From: an uncultured Phascolarctobacterium sp.
GTDB taxonomy: Bacteria > Bacillota > Negativicutes > Acidaminococcales > Acidaminococcaceae
Direction: 5' to 3'
DNA length: 10,971 bases
Assembly: GCF_905212365.1 (NCBI RefSeq)
Contig: NZ_CAJMEH010000066.1
Coordinates: 1 to 10,971 of the forward strand
Each line of letters starts with the position of its first letter. Within the stretch, counting starts at the first letter, position 1. The notes under the pieces are model-generated. The model did no database searches. It was not told the DNA's origin and worked only from the letters and a program-made list of their open reading frames with translations. Of this stretch, positions 1 to 6,006 are shown piece after piece. The position numbers and the translations under genes were made by a program.

Positions 1-1
1 G

Positions 2-70
2 GATAAAGCCGTAGGTGGCAGCGGCAAGGTTGGCGGAGCTATAGCATCCAGTGCAACGAAGAATAATGAC
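2..70 (+). repeat. Pretoxin-border direct repeat, copy 1 (partner 8701-8769)
   Basis: These 69 bases align without gaps to 8701-8769, with about seven mismatches by eye. Both encode DKAV-GSG-VGGAIASSATKNND. Similarity stops abruptly after this codon in both copies, exactly where the variable toxin sequence begins. Such a conserved border is the expected crossover point for swapping toxin tails. Confidence 0.85.
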
Positions 71-637
71 CTGTTGCTTAAACCAGATGAATTGGCTAAT
101 TTGGTATTTGATAATGGCAGGGCGGAGGAATTTTGTAAAGAACAAGGAATACCTGCAACGCAAGAAAATATTGATGCAATAAAATCATCGTTTATTAAAT
201 TTATTGAGAAAAATAGCGAGTCTGACGCTATTATTGTAACAGGAGGTTTTGGTACTGAATATAGTTATATATACGATTTAAAGTATAATGAACATTATTT
301 GGCTGCTGGTGGTAGCATTGGACCTGATGGTATTAGTGGTTCCTTATCATTGGTAGCTGTAAAAATAATTGCTTCTGATTCTAGTGTAGATGTTAATGAT
401 GATAAAGTCAGAGAAGAAATTTTAACAGGAACAAGTGTAGGAGCTAATATTTATTTGGGAGTAGGTGGAGGAATATCGGTTCCTTTTAATTCTAAATATG
501 CTGGCAAGGTTACACTAATTGTTAAGGGAATAGGGACGCCTCAAATTAGTATTTCTGGTTCCGAGACACAAACAGTGGAGGATAAAGCGCAGAATATATA
601 CAATGATTCAATGGATAATAAATATGGATTAGATTAG
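2..637 (+). CDS. C-terminal end of a CdiA/FhaB-type exoprotein: pretoxin tail plus toxin domain (cassette A), 5' partial
   Basis: The reading frame is open from base 2, so this is the 3' end of a larger gene that starts upstream (211 residues visible). The first ~22 residues end in ASSATKNND and match the pretoxin segment of the gene at 7441-9312 (residues ~420-440), which in CDI-type proteins marks the border before the variable toxin. An internal TTG at 74 could be mistaken for the start, but the homology continues upstream of it. After the border comes a mainly helical stretch (to about base 225), then a glycine-rich region with alternating hydrophobic residues that looks beta-stranded. 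It contains DDKVREEILTG at bases ~400-432, the counterpart of motifs in cassettes B, C and D. No nuclease or deaminase signature is recognised; activity is unknown. The DNA becomes clearly AT-rich after ~70. The likely immunity gene follows after 17 bases. Confidence 0.8.
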   Translation, partial: DKAVGGSGKVGGAIASSATKNNDLLLKPDELANLVFDNGRAEEFCKEQGIPATQENIDAIKSSFIKFIEKNSESDAIIVTGGFGTEYSYIYDLKYNEHYLAAGGSIGPDGISGSLSLVAVKIIASDSSVDVNDDKVREEILTGTSVGANIYLGVGGGISVPFNSKYAGKVTLIVKGIGTPQISISGSETQTVEDKAQNIYNDSMDNKYGLD

Positions 638-654
638 GAGTAAGTAATAGAATT

Positions 655-1110
655 ATGAATATTTTGTTTGAATACATAAGGAAGCGTAAGAAAAATATCA
701 TTGTTATGCTCTTATTTCCTTTTATTGTCATCTTTTTACATAGATTTATCTATGGTGATGATATAAAAAAATCGGAAGAAGAGCTGCAGGCTTGTATTCC
801 TACTTTTTGTGTTTATGGTTCCACTGTACCTCTAAATGAAGTGCTTATAGCGGCTGCTAGAAGTCCAGAACGGGCTTTGGCTTCACATGCTTTCTTTTTA
901 ACAAAAGATATGTCTGCAAAAGAAGTAAAGCAATATTATACTGAGCAATTGTTAAAATCTGGTTGGAAAGAAAGTAGGTATCAATTAGAAATAGATAGAA
1001 GAGATAATTTATGCACTGCAGATTATTTTTATTTTCAAAAAGGCGAGCATATATTTTTACTTAGATTTGCGCCCCCATTAGAAAAAAGAGAAAATAAAAA
1101 TATATTATGA
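655..1110 (+). CDS. Probable membrane-anchored immunity protein for cassette A
   Basis: 151 residues. The N-terminus is basic (IRKRKKN), followed by one hydrophobic segment (residues ~15-33). This predicts an N-in inner-membrane anchor with the remaining ~115 residues outside the cytoplasm. The outer part has a helix (SAKEVKQYYTEQLLKSGW, ~100-117), then a Trp turn and beta-strand-like segments. The same helix-GW-strand plan is seen in the proteins at 3523 and 6918. The gene starts 17 bases after the toxin stop. TAGGAG overlaps that stop but lies about 13 bases from the ATG, longer than ideal. Position and topology suggest immunity against the cassette A toxin; I recognise no named family. AT-rich like the toxin tail. 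Confidence 0.7.
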   Translation: MNILFEYIRKRKKNIIVMLLFPFIVIFLHRFIYGDDIKKSEEELQACIPTFCVYGSTVPLNEVLIAAARSPERALASHAFFLTKDMSAKEVKQYYTEQLLKSGWKESRYQLEIDRRDNLCTADYFYFQKGEHIFLLRFAPPLEKRENKNIL

Positions 1111-1178
1111 AGCACCAAAATACACTATCCATTTTGCTAAAAAAAAGTATTATATCGTACTGTTGACTTAAATGAGAA

Positions 1179-1208
1179 TTGAGGCATAGTACCTTTCAAT
1201 GGTATGAT
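1179..1208 (+). promoter_or_regulatory. Candidate insertion-sequence promoter
   Basis: TTGAGG (1179-1184) and TATGAT (1203-1208) are separated by 18 bases, a plausible sigma-70/SigA pair. TTGACT at 1163-1168 is a better -35 box, but it has only CATAGT (1185-1190, spacing 16) as partner. With the first pair, transcription would start near 1214-1216. That is inside the loop of the hairpin below and downstream of its left arm. Confidence 0.4.
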
Positions 1209-1249
1209 GTTTCTGCCAGAAAATAAATAACCAGAAAGGACTATGCCTC
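1181..1249 (+). promoter_or_regulatory. Long inverted repeat that would sequester the RBS of the 1250 gene
   Basis: Left arm 1181-1197 (GAGGCATAGTACCTTTC) pairs with right arm 1234-1249 (GAAAGGACTATGCCTC). The stem has 16 base pairs with a single bulged A at 1191 and a 36-base loop. The right arm contains the Shine-Dalgarno-like AGAAAGGA (1233-1240) and ends directly before the ATG at 1250. In read-through RNA the stem would mask the ribosome binding site. RNA started at the candidate internal promoter lacks the left arm and would be free. This is the known logic by which IS10/IS50-type elements limit transposase made from outside transcription. Confidence 0.7.
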
Positions 1250-1366
1250 ATGCAGAAAATTATAAGCTTAAGTTGCTCTCAATGCAACAATTCTCACAGT
1301 TTCTATAAATATGGCAAGGATAAATTTGGTAACCAGAAATTTTTATGCCGCTCTTGTAAGTATCAA
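1181..1366 (+). mobile_element. Insertion-sequence remnant: left end and transposase zinc ribbon only
   Basis: Bases 1250-1366 encode a typical zinc ribbon from the N-terminus of a DDE-type transposase: CSQC at residues 9-12, then YKYGKDKFGNQKFLCRSC with the second Cys pair at 33-36. Homologous transposases continue with a catalytic domain; here the frame passes straight into haemagglutinin-repeat sequence after Tyr38-Gln39. No DDE domain or right end is visible in the window. The upstream inverted repeat and promoter presumably belong to the same element. I cannot assign the IS family. Confidence 0.65.
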
Positions 1367-3505
1367 GTGGAAGGCATAGCCAAGGGCCAGGGCGTGACCA
1401 TTAACATCAGCATTGGCAGTACCAAAAGCAAGAGCGAAAGCGAAAGCAGCACAGTAATTGCGCAGGGCAGCAAGGTGCAGGCGGGCGGCGACGTTAATAT
1501 TACGGCGACGGAAAGGGATATTAACATTAAGGGCAGCAATATAGAGGGCGAAAACGTAAGCTTGAACGCTAAGGAAAACCTTAATATAACTGCGTCTGAA
1601 AACACCAACGTAACAAAACAAGATTCTAAATCCAGCAGCGGCAGTATAGGAGTAACCGTTGGAACAGGCGGATTACAGGGTATTAACGCCGGATACAGCC
1701 AGTCGCAGGGCAATGTAAAAGAAAACAGCACGGCTTACAATGAAAGCTCTGTAACAGCCAATAAGGATTTGAGCTTTACCAGCGGCAACGATACCAATAT
1801 TCAAGGCGGCAAGCTGAGCGGTGAAAAAGTAACCGGCAGCGTGGGCGGCGATTTGAATATTGAAAGCAAGCAGGACAGCAATAATTATACGGAGAAAAAT
1901 ACTGCCGGAGGCTTCGGACTGGAAATCAATTTGGATAATACTGCAAAAATTTCCGGCAGCGGCGTAACAGGCGGTGCAAGCAGCAACAACATCGACAGCA
2001 ATTACAGCAGCGTAACGGAACAAAGCGGCATTTACGCAGGCGAAAAAGGCTTTGATATTCGTGTAGAGAAAAACACCGACCTCAAGGGCGGCGTAATAGC
2101 CAGCGAAGCGGAAGCGGAAAAGAATAAAATTTCAACCGGCACGCTGACGTGGGAGGATATTCATAATAAAGCTGAATATGAAGCCGGAAGTGTAGGTGTG
2201 AACGTAAATATAAATAACGGTGCGGACTATAACGAAAAGGGAGTAACGCCTAATATAGGTATGCCTGCTGGCGATGAGGCGGAAAGCACGACGAAAGCTG
2301 CTGTTGCCGAGGGTACGATTGAAATCAGGGATAAGGAGCAGCAGAAGCAGGACGTAAGCCAACTGAATAGGGATACGCAGAACAGTCTGAACAAGTTGGG
2401 AGAGATTTTTGACCTTGACGATGATGTTAAGGAAAAACAAGAATTTGCAGGCTTGTTCCAAGAAGCTGCCCACAGGGCTATTGGCGATTTGACAGGAAAA
2501 ATCAGCAAAGAAGAAAAAGCAGCGCTGAACGCCTTTATCGACGGGCTGATAGCACAATGGACTAACGGCGATTTCTTGGCGGGAGCAAGCGGAACGGTGC
2601 TGCTGGAATCCATGCAGGGAGCTTTAAATGAAATAGATGACCCGGCTGTGAAGCAGATAGCGGCAGGAGTGCTGGGTGCTGTTGCAGGCGAAATTGTCAG
2701 TGGCAACACGCAGGCTGGCGCTTCGGGTGCGATTAGCACGGAGAAGTATAATCATTTAACGCATGAGCAGTATGAAAAAATGCTAAAGGCCCTTGCAGAT
2801 GCTAACAATATCAGTGAAACTAAAAATATTTTTATCGAGAACAGCGAGCTTTCGCAGAAACAAGAAAAGGAGTGGTTTGAAGCTCATAAAAACGATGAAG
2901 CATTCTATAAAGATGAAAAGGGTAATGAATTATATGTTCCTGTTAATGTAGGGAAAGATATTTCTGGAAACGATGTCTATTTTTATCCAGGGCCAGGCGA
3001 GAGAAAGTTTACAGTAGATAAAAAGCTCGTAGGGACTGAATTTATGCAGGATAAAATAAATTCCTATGATTACAGTTCTTTGAAAGATGGTGAAATATAT
3101 AGCGTATCTCAGAGTTTGTCTATTGGATTTAGCAGTGTAGCTATCAGTTTGTCCATAACAAATACAGGTGAAAAATATCAGGATATAAAAATTTTAGGAG
3201 GAGTTGATAAAAATATTTTAGAGAAAATAAGTAGTCTAACCTCTTTATCTTTTGGAATGGCTTATTCAGAAGGTAAGGCTATAGTGTATGATAGTCAAAA
3301 CAATATTGTTAGTAATCCTGAAAAAATCAGAGATACTTTGACAGGAACTTCATTTGTAGCAGGAGGTACGATTTTCTCTGCTAATAAGAACGCAAGTTTT
3401 GCATCTAATGGCAATAGAGTTGTGAGTATCTCAGAATCTAATATTAGCACATCAGGAATGGGAGGAAATGCTGGTATTAGTATAGGTAGCTATTTAGGAA
3501 AATAA
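1250..3505 (+). CDS. Chimeric orphan exoprotein fragment: IS zinc ribbon + FHA-2 repeats + pretoxin + toxin tail (cassette B)
   Basis: 751 residues, without signal peptide or TPS domain. Residues 1-39 are a transposase zinc ribbon (C9, C12, C33, C36). Residues ~40-360 are haemagglutinin repeats of the CdiA FHA-2 type, including VTEQSGIYAGEKGFD, NTDLKGGVIASEAEA and the following STGTLTW. Residues ~360-500 are the linker RDKEQQKQDVSQLNRDT and a helical, alanine/glycine-rich pretoxin region ending at EKYNHLT, where VENN-like borders usually lie. Residues ~530-751 are the variable tail: a WFEAHKNDEAFY block, VPVNVGKDISGNDVY, then a glycine/serine-rich beta-patterned domain with PEKIRDTLTG (~689-698) and a final SYLGK. 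The tail is AT-rich, the repeats are not. The ATG has AGAAAGGA nine bases upstream, buried in a hairpin. Without an export signal it may be a silent donor of toxin tail sequence, or act only after recombination. Toxin activity is unknown. Confidence 0.8.
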   Translation: MQKIISLSCSQCNNSHSFYKYGKDKFGNQKFLCRSCKYQVEGIAKGQGVTINISIGSTKSKSESESSTVIAQGSKVQAGGDVNITATERDINIKGSNIEGENVSLNAKENLNITASENTNVTKQDSKSSSGSIGVTVGTGGLQGINAGYSQSQGNVKENSTAYNESSVTANKDLSFTSGNDTNIQGGKLSGEKVTGSVGGDLNIESKQDSNNYTEKNTAGGFGLEINLDNTAKISGSGVTGGASSNNIDSNYSSVTEQSGIYAGEKGFDIRVEKNTDLKGGVIASEAEAEKNKISTGTLTWEDIHNKAEYEAGSVGVNVNINNGADYNEKGVTPNIGMPAGDEAESTTKAAVAEGTIEIRDKEQQKQDVSQLNRDTQNSLNKLGEIFDLDDDVKEKQEFAGLFQEAAHRAIGDLTGKISKEEKAALNAFIDGLIAQWTNGDFLAGASGTVLLESMQGALNEIDDPAVKQIAAGVLGAVAGEIVSGNTQAGASGAISTEKYNHLTHEQYEKMLKALADANNISETKNIFIENSELSQKQEKEWFEAHKNDEAFYKDEKGNELYVPVNVGKDISGNDVYFYPGPGERKFTVDKKLVGTEFMQDKINSYDYSSLKDGEIYSVSQSLSIGFSSVAISLSITNTGEKYQDIKILGGVDKNILEKISSLTSLSFGMAYSEGKAIVYDSQNNIVSNPEKIRDTLTGTSFVAGGTIFSANKNASFASNGNRVVSISESNISTSGMGGNAGISIGSYLGK
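1724..2410 (+). repeat. FHA-2 long direct repeat, copy 1 (partner 7738-8424)
   Basis: 687 bases align to 7738-8424 at a constant offset of 6014, so without net insertions or deletions, and with high identity throughout. The repeat runs from NSTAYNESSVTANKDL to NSLNKLGEIF. Recombination between the copies would delete or duplicate about 6 kb carrying cassettes B (tail), C and D. Confidence 0.9.
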
Positions 3506-3522
3506 GTTAGGGGGGTTGAAGT

Positions 3523-3969
3523 ATGTGGTTAAAAGTAGGCACGAGAGGCGATTATAGGGTTATTTATGTAATTGTAGCGTTTTATATTTTTTTGGAACTG
3601 CATAGTGCATATAATAGTTTATATAATTTGAATAATGGACCTGAAAAACAAAAGTTAATAGTTCGAGAAGTGGATATTGTGATGCCTATAACTGACGAAA
3701 TTAGGCTGCAACGTACAAAAGTTACAGAACATATAGGAGGTAGTAGAGATTTTGAAGAAACTTTATTCACAGCTTTAAGTAAAGAAGAAGTATACCGTTT
3801 ATTTAAAGAGAATGCCGAAAAAAATGCTTGGCAAGCTGTGGATAATGGTCAATATTTTGTTAAAGACAATATGAAGATGAGCTTTAAGTACGTTGATATT
3901 TCAGAGTATAATAACGCTAAACATTTAATAGGGAAAACTATTTTTAGAATTAGAGTGGAGATAAAATAA
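3523..3969 (+). CDS. Probable membrane-anchored immunity protein for cassette B
   Basis: 148 residues. A basic start (KVGTRGDYR) is followed by a single hydrophobic segment (~13-30) and a hydrophilic domain predicted to lie outside the cytoplasm. That domain has the helix SKEEVYRLFKENAEKNAW (~85-103), a Trp, then two strand-like segments (YFVKDNMKMSFKYV and TIFRIRVEI), the plan shared with the proteins at 655 and 6918. GGGGGG eight bases upstream is a good ribosome binding site, and the gene starts 17 bases after the toxin stop. The stop overlaps the next ATG by one base (TAATG), so the two are probably translationally coupled. No named family recognised; the immunity role is inferred from position, topology and the shared plan. 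Confidence 0.7.
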   Translation: MWLKVGTRGDYRVIYVIVAFYIFLELHSAYNSLYNLNNGPEKQKLIVREVDIVMPITDEIRLQRTKVTEHIGGSRDFEETLFTALSKEEVYRLFKENAEKNAWQAVDNGQYFVKDNMKMSFKYVDISEYNNAKHLIGKTIFRIRVEIK

Positions 3970-4205
3970 TGAGTGAGCAAGTTTTGATTGTTATAACACT
4001 TTCTGCATTGGCTATACTTGTGCTTTTTGTAAAAAATGACATTATAAAGAAAAAATATTTTCAAATATGTTTTAACGTGTGCTTTTTTTGTTTTGAGTAT
4101 TTTTGTTTTCGATATAATTACATGGAATTGGCGAATAATGGCATGTGCATATATGGAGGAATAATATTATTTTACTGTGTTAAGGAATGGATACATAAAA
4201 AATAA
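3969..4205 (+). CDS. Small hydrophobic membrane protein, second gene behind cassette B
   Basis: 78 residues with two to three hydrophobic segments (~4-21, ~30-48, ~58-72). The middle one is rich in Phe and Cys (FNVCFFCFEYFCF). It starts on the last base of the preceding stop codon and is preceded by GTGGAG. It resembles the tiny protein behind cassette E in size and character, though not in obvious sequence. It could be a second immunity protein left from a lost toxin, or an accessory to the 3523 protein. Its 3' end overlaps the start assigned to the next gene by 29 bases in another frame, suggesting cassette C was joined into it by recombination. Its original C-terminus may therefore be altered. 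Confidence 0.55.
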   Translation: MSEQVLIVITLSALAILVLFVKNDIIKKKYFQICFNVCFFCFEYFCFRYNYMELANNGMCIYGGIILFYCVKEWIHKK

Positions 4206-4854
4206 ATTGCGCTTAATAAGCAGTAATAACAGCCTGAATAAGCTGAGCGAGATGTTTAAGGACGACCCGGCAATGCACCAGTGGGCCAGCGCGCTGATAG
4301 GCGGCGTAGTAGCTGAAATAGTTGCCAATAACGCGCAGGCAGGTGCAAGCACAGCGGCCAGCGGTACGAAGAATAATTTATTGTGGGAATATATTCCTGA
4401 ATTTAGAAAATCTATTAAAGATGTTGATGTAAGTGATCTTCCTGAAGGATATTGTCGTATTTTAGCTTTTGGCGCTAGTATGGGTGAGGTAATATCTGGA
4501 GGCATATCAGATGCTGCTATAATATTTAATACACCGGGTAATGATGTGTACTCTAGCACTGATATTACTGGTAGTGCTGGATTTAGTACGCCAGTAAATA
4601 TACAAGCTGGTGTAGGTTGGTTAGAAGATAGTTCTGGTAATGTTGTAACAGACCCTGATGTGATTCGCGAGCAAATGCAAGGATTTTCGTATACTGCTTC
4701 TGGAGTAGCTGGAGGCGGAATAGGAAATTATTTGAATGGAAAAGGTTATACATTCAAAGTAAAATTTATAAGTTCGTCTGTTTCATTTGTATGTGGTGGC
4801 TCTTATACGAAATATTTAGGGAAAAAGAATGATGTAGCTAACGGAGATTTTTAA
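4177..4854 (+). CDS. Orphan pretoxin-toxin fragment (cassette C)
   Basis: 225 residues from a GTG, the first possible start in the open frame; TTG 4207 is an alternative. Neither has a proper ribosome binding site: GGAGG at 4155-4159 is 17 bases before the GTG. Recognisable homology begins at residue 18 (NSLNKLSEMF), matching the pretoxin start in cassettes B and E. It continues through DDPAMHQWASALIGG to ASGTKNN at ~60-66, so the upstream haemagglutinin repeats are missing. The tail (~68-225) is AT-rich and glycine-rich with strand-like segments, contains DPDVIREQMQG (~158-168) and ends near KYLGK. It thus shares the domain plan of tails A, B and D. If translated at all, reinitiation from the overlapping upstream gene is possible. 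Activity unknown; this could be a silent cassette. Confidence 0.65.
   Translation: MLRNGYIKNKLRLISSNNSLNKLSEMFKDDPAMHQWASALIGGVVAEIVANNAQAGASTAASGTKNNLLWEYIPEFRKSIKDVDVSDLPEGYCRILAFGASMGEVISGGISDAAIIFNTPGNDVYSSTDITGSAGFSTPVNIQAGVGWLEDSSGNVVTDPDVIREQMQGFSYTASGVAGGGIGNYLNGKGYTFKVKFISSSVSFVCGGSYTKYLGKKNDVANGDF
4228..4245 (+). repeat. 18-base exact repeat at the pretoxin border (partner 8395-8412)
   Basis: AACAGCCTGAATAAGCTG is identical at 8395-8412 and encodes NSLNKL in the same frame. Upstream of it cassette C has no similarity to the other cassettes; downstream the pretoxin similarity continues. It marks the left breakpoint of cassette C. Confidence 0.75.
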
Positions 4855-4857
4855 ATT

Positions 4858-5292
4858 ATGATGATAGTAGTAACTGATTTTTTAAAATTACATTGGCAAC
4901 GAAAAATACAAGTAATATTATTCTTGTTTGCTATATTCTTTTTTCTCAAAGAATATAATGATATATATTTAGAACAAAAAACTCCTTGTGAAATTGTAAG
5001 GATGTATAATGAAATGCCATTGCCAAAAACTGATGGAGCTATGATTTCTGTTCAAAATCATGGAAAGATGTCAGTGTTTGCTATTTCTTGGCAAGCAGAT
5101 GATTTCGATAGACAATACGAAAAAGAGCTAAAGAAGTTTCTCCAGAGTAATGATTTTACACAAGATAAAACAAATAATTATAAATATTATAATAATACTA
5201 AAATTGTATCTATGAAAAGAGAAAATGGTAAGCTTATTGTAAGATTGAGTAATATTGTAAAAGGAGTCTTTGATGATAAAAATATTAAATAA
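4858..5292 (+). CDS. Probable membrane-anchored immunity protein for cassette C
   Basis: 144 residues. After a short basic N-terminus (KLHWQRK) there is one hydrophobic segment (~18-31, VILFLFAIFFFLK) and a hydrophilic domain of about 110 residues. That domain has a helix (DRQYEKELKKFLQSNDF), then strand-like segments with Tyr-Lys-Tyr-Tyr and KLIVRLS, matching the plan of the other partners, but with Phe where they have Trp. The start follows the toxin stop by three bases; AACGGAG lies about 11 bases upstream and ATG 4861 is an alternative. The end overlaps the next gene by 20 bases. Immunity role inferred from position and topology. Confidence 0.68.
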   Translation: MMIVVTDFLKLHWQRKIQVILFLFAIFFFLKEYNDIYLEQKTPCEIVRMYNEMPLPKTDGAMISVQNHGKMSVFAISWQADDFDRQYEKELKKFLQSNDFTQDKTNNYKYYNNTKIVSMKRENGKLIVRLSNIVKGVFDDKNIK

Positions 5293-5752
5293 ATTTTTTA
5301 AAGAAAATAATCTAGACATATCTAATTGTTGGATAAAATTTATAATAGGTTGTTTTGTCGGAACCATACTTATAGTATTATATTTTTCGTTGCTCTTTCC
5401 CATTCTCTTAAACTTGCAAAATAATTCTATTTCACGGCAACAAGAAACAACATTAATGTATTTAATACATTCTGTTTATAAAAATGACAGCAATATTACA
5501 TATTTTAATATGTTTCCGATAATAGGTGGGAATAGAATATTTGTCGTAAAAGCAGATAACGACAATCTGTCGGAAAAATTTAAGAATTTAGATTGGAAAG
5601 TTGCAGATATAAATAATAAAAAATATCAGGCTGTACAGAAAGAATATGTAGCTGTATTTACAGAAGAAAAAGACGGCGTTTTGATTGTAGGATGCAAGGA
5701 TAACTTGTGGAGTGATTTTTGGTATAGTATATATGAAAAATATTATTTTTAA
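5273..5752 (+). CDS. Second membrane-anchored immunity-like protein behind cassette C
   Basis: 159 residues from ATG 5273, preferred over TTG 5270 because AAGGAG (5261-5266) is six bases from the ATG but only three from the TTG. One long hydrophobic stretch (~21-47) anchors it. The remainder has strand-like segments (NRIFVVKAD), a helix ending in FKNLDWKV (~102-109, Trp in the usual place), then KYQAVQKEYVAVFTEE and a strand DGVLIVGC. This resembles the other partners, although the helix is shorter. It overlaps the upstream gene by 20 bases. It may be an orphan immunity gene kept after its toxin was lost, giving protection against a neighbour's toxin. No named family recognised. Confidence 0.65.
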   Translation: MIKILNKFFKENNLDISNCWIKFIIGCFVGTILIVLYFSLLFPILLNLQNNSISRQQETTLMYLIHSVYKNDSNITYFNMFPIIGGNRIFVVKADNDNLSEKFKNLDWKVADINNKKYQAVQKEYVAVFTEEKDGVLIVGCKDNLWSDFWYSIYEKYYF

Positions 5753-5961
5753 AATATGTATTTTGCCTAAATTAATCCAAATAAAATACATGAAACAAGT
5801 CAATGCTTTTTGGAAATTAACTAGGCATATTTGTTAATATTAAGTTTTTCTTCTTCCCTTCGCAAAACGCGATGGGAAAAGAATGTTCGCTTTAATTCTC
5901 TGCTGTAAATTTATCTGTATTATTGCATTGCCGTCAAAGGGAAGGAGGCTCGCGGGGTTAA
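5753..5961. other. 209-base intergenic stretch between cassettes C and D
   Basis: I see no gene here on either strand. It holds an AT-rich inverted repeat just after the stop codon (5756-5791) and the recurrent leader (from 5854). No convincing -10/-35 pair was found. Confidence 0.6.
5756..5791 (+). repeat. AT-rich inverted repeat after cassette C, weak terminator candidate
   Basis: ATGTATTTT (5756-5764) is perfectly complementary to AAAATACAT (5783-5791), with an 18-base loop. It lies four bases after the stop of the 5273 gene. No T-run follows the right arm and the stem is AT-only apart from one pair, so termination is uncertain. Confidence 0.35.
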
Positions 5962-6006
5962 ATGAATATAAGAATGTATAGTTCGCCGTTTAATAACGCG
6001 GGCCGT
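5854..6006 (+). repeat. Leader direct repeat, copy 1 (partner 9503-9654)
   Basis: About 150 bases recur at 9503-9654 with high identity and one single-base length difference (around 5871-5885 versus 9519-9532). The repeat spans non-coding sequence, AAGGAGG (5942-5948), the ATG at 5962 and the first 15 codons (MNIRMYSSPFNNAGR). It contains a short stem, CCCTTCGC/GCGATGGG around AAAAC (5856-5876), with one T-T mismatch; in copy 2 this stem is weaker. Similarity ends sharply after GGCCGT. It looks like a translation-start module attached to haemagglutinin fragments. Confidence 0.85.

Noticed and set aside
74..637. Cassette A as a complete 187-residue gene starting at TTG 74
   Set aside because: The frame is open to the window edge and its upstream codons match the pretoxin part of cassette E, so this is the end of a longer gene.
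1250..1366. Zinc ribbon as a DNA-binding regulator domain fused on purpose to the exoprotein
   Set aside because: The sequence pattern is that of a transposase N-terminus, and the upstream hairpin and promoter fit an insertion-sequence end, so an accidental fusion is the simpler explanation.
5856..5876. Stem-loop in the leader as a rho-independent terminator
   Set aside because: It is followed by AAAAGAATG rather than a T-run, and the stem is disrupted in the second leader copy.
5923..5966. Resemblance of the leader (GCGGGGTTAA, GTCAAAGG) to the 3' part of a cyclic-di-GMP-I riboswitch
   Set aside because: The other conserved blocks and paired stems of that riboswitch are missing or in the wrong order, and the GCGGGGTT segment lies directly at the start codon.
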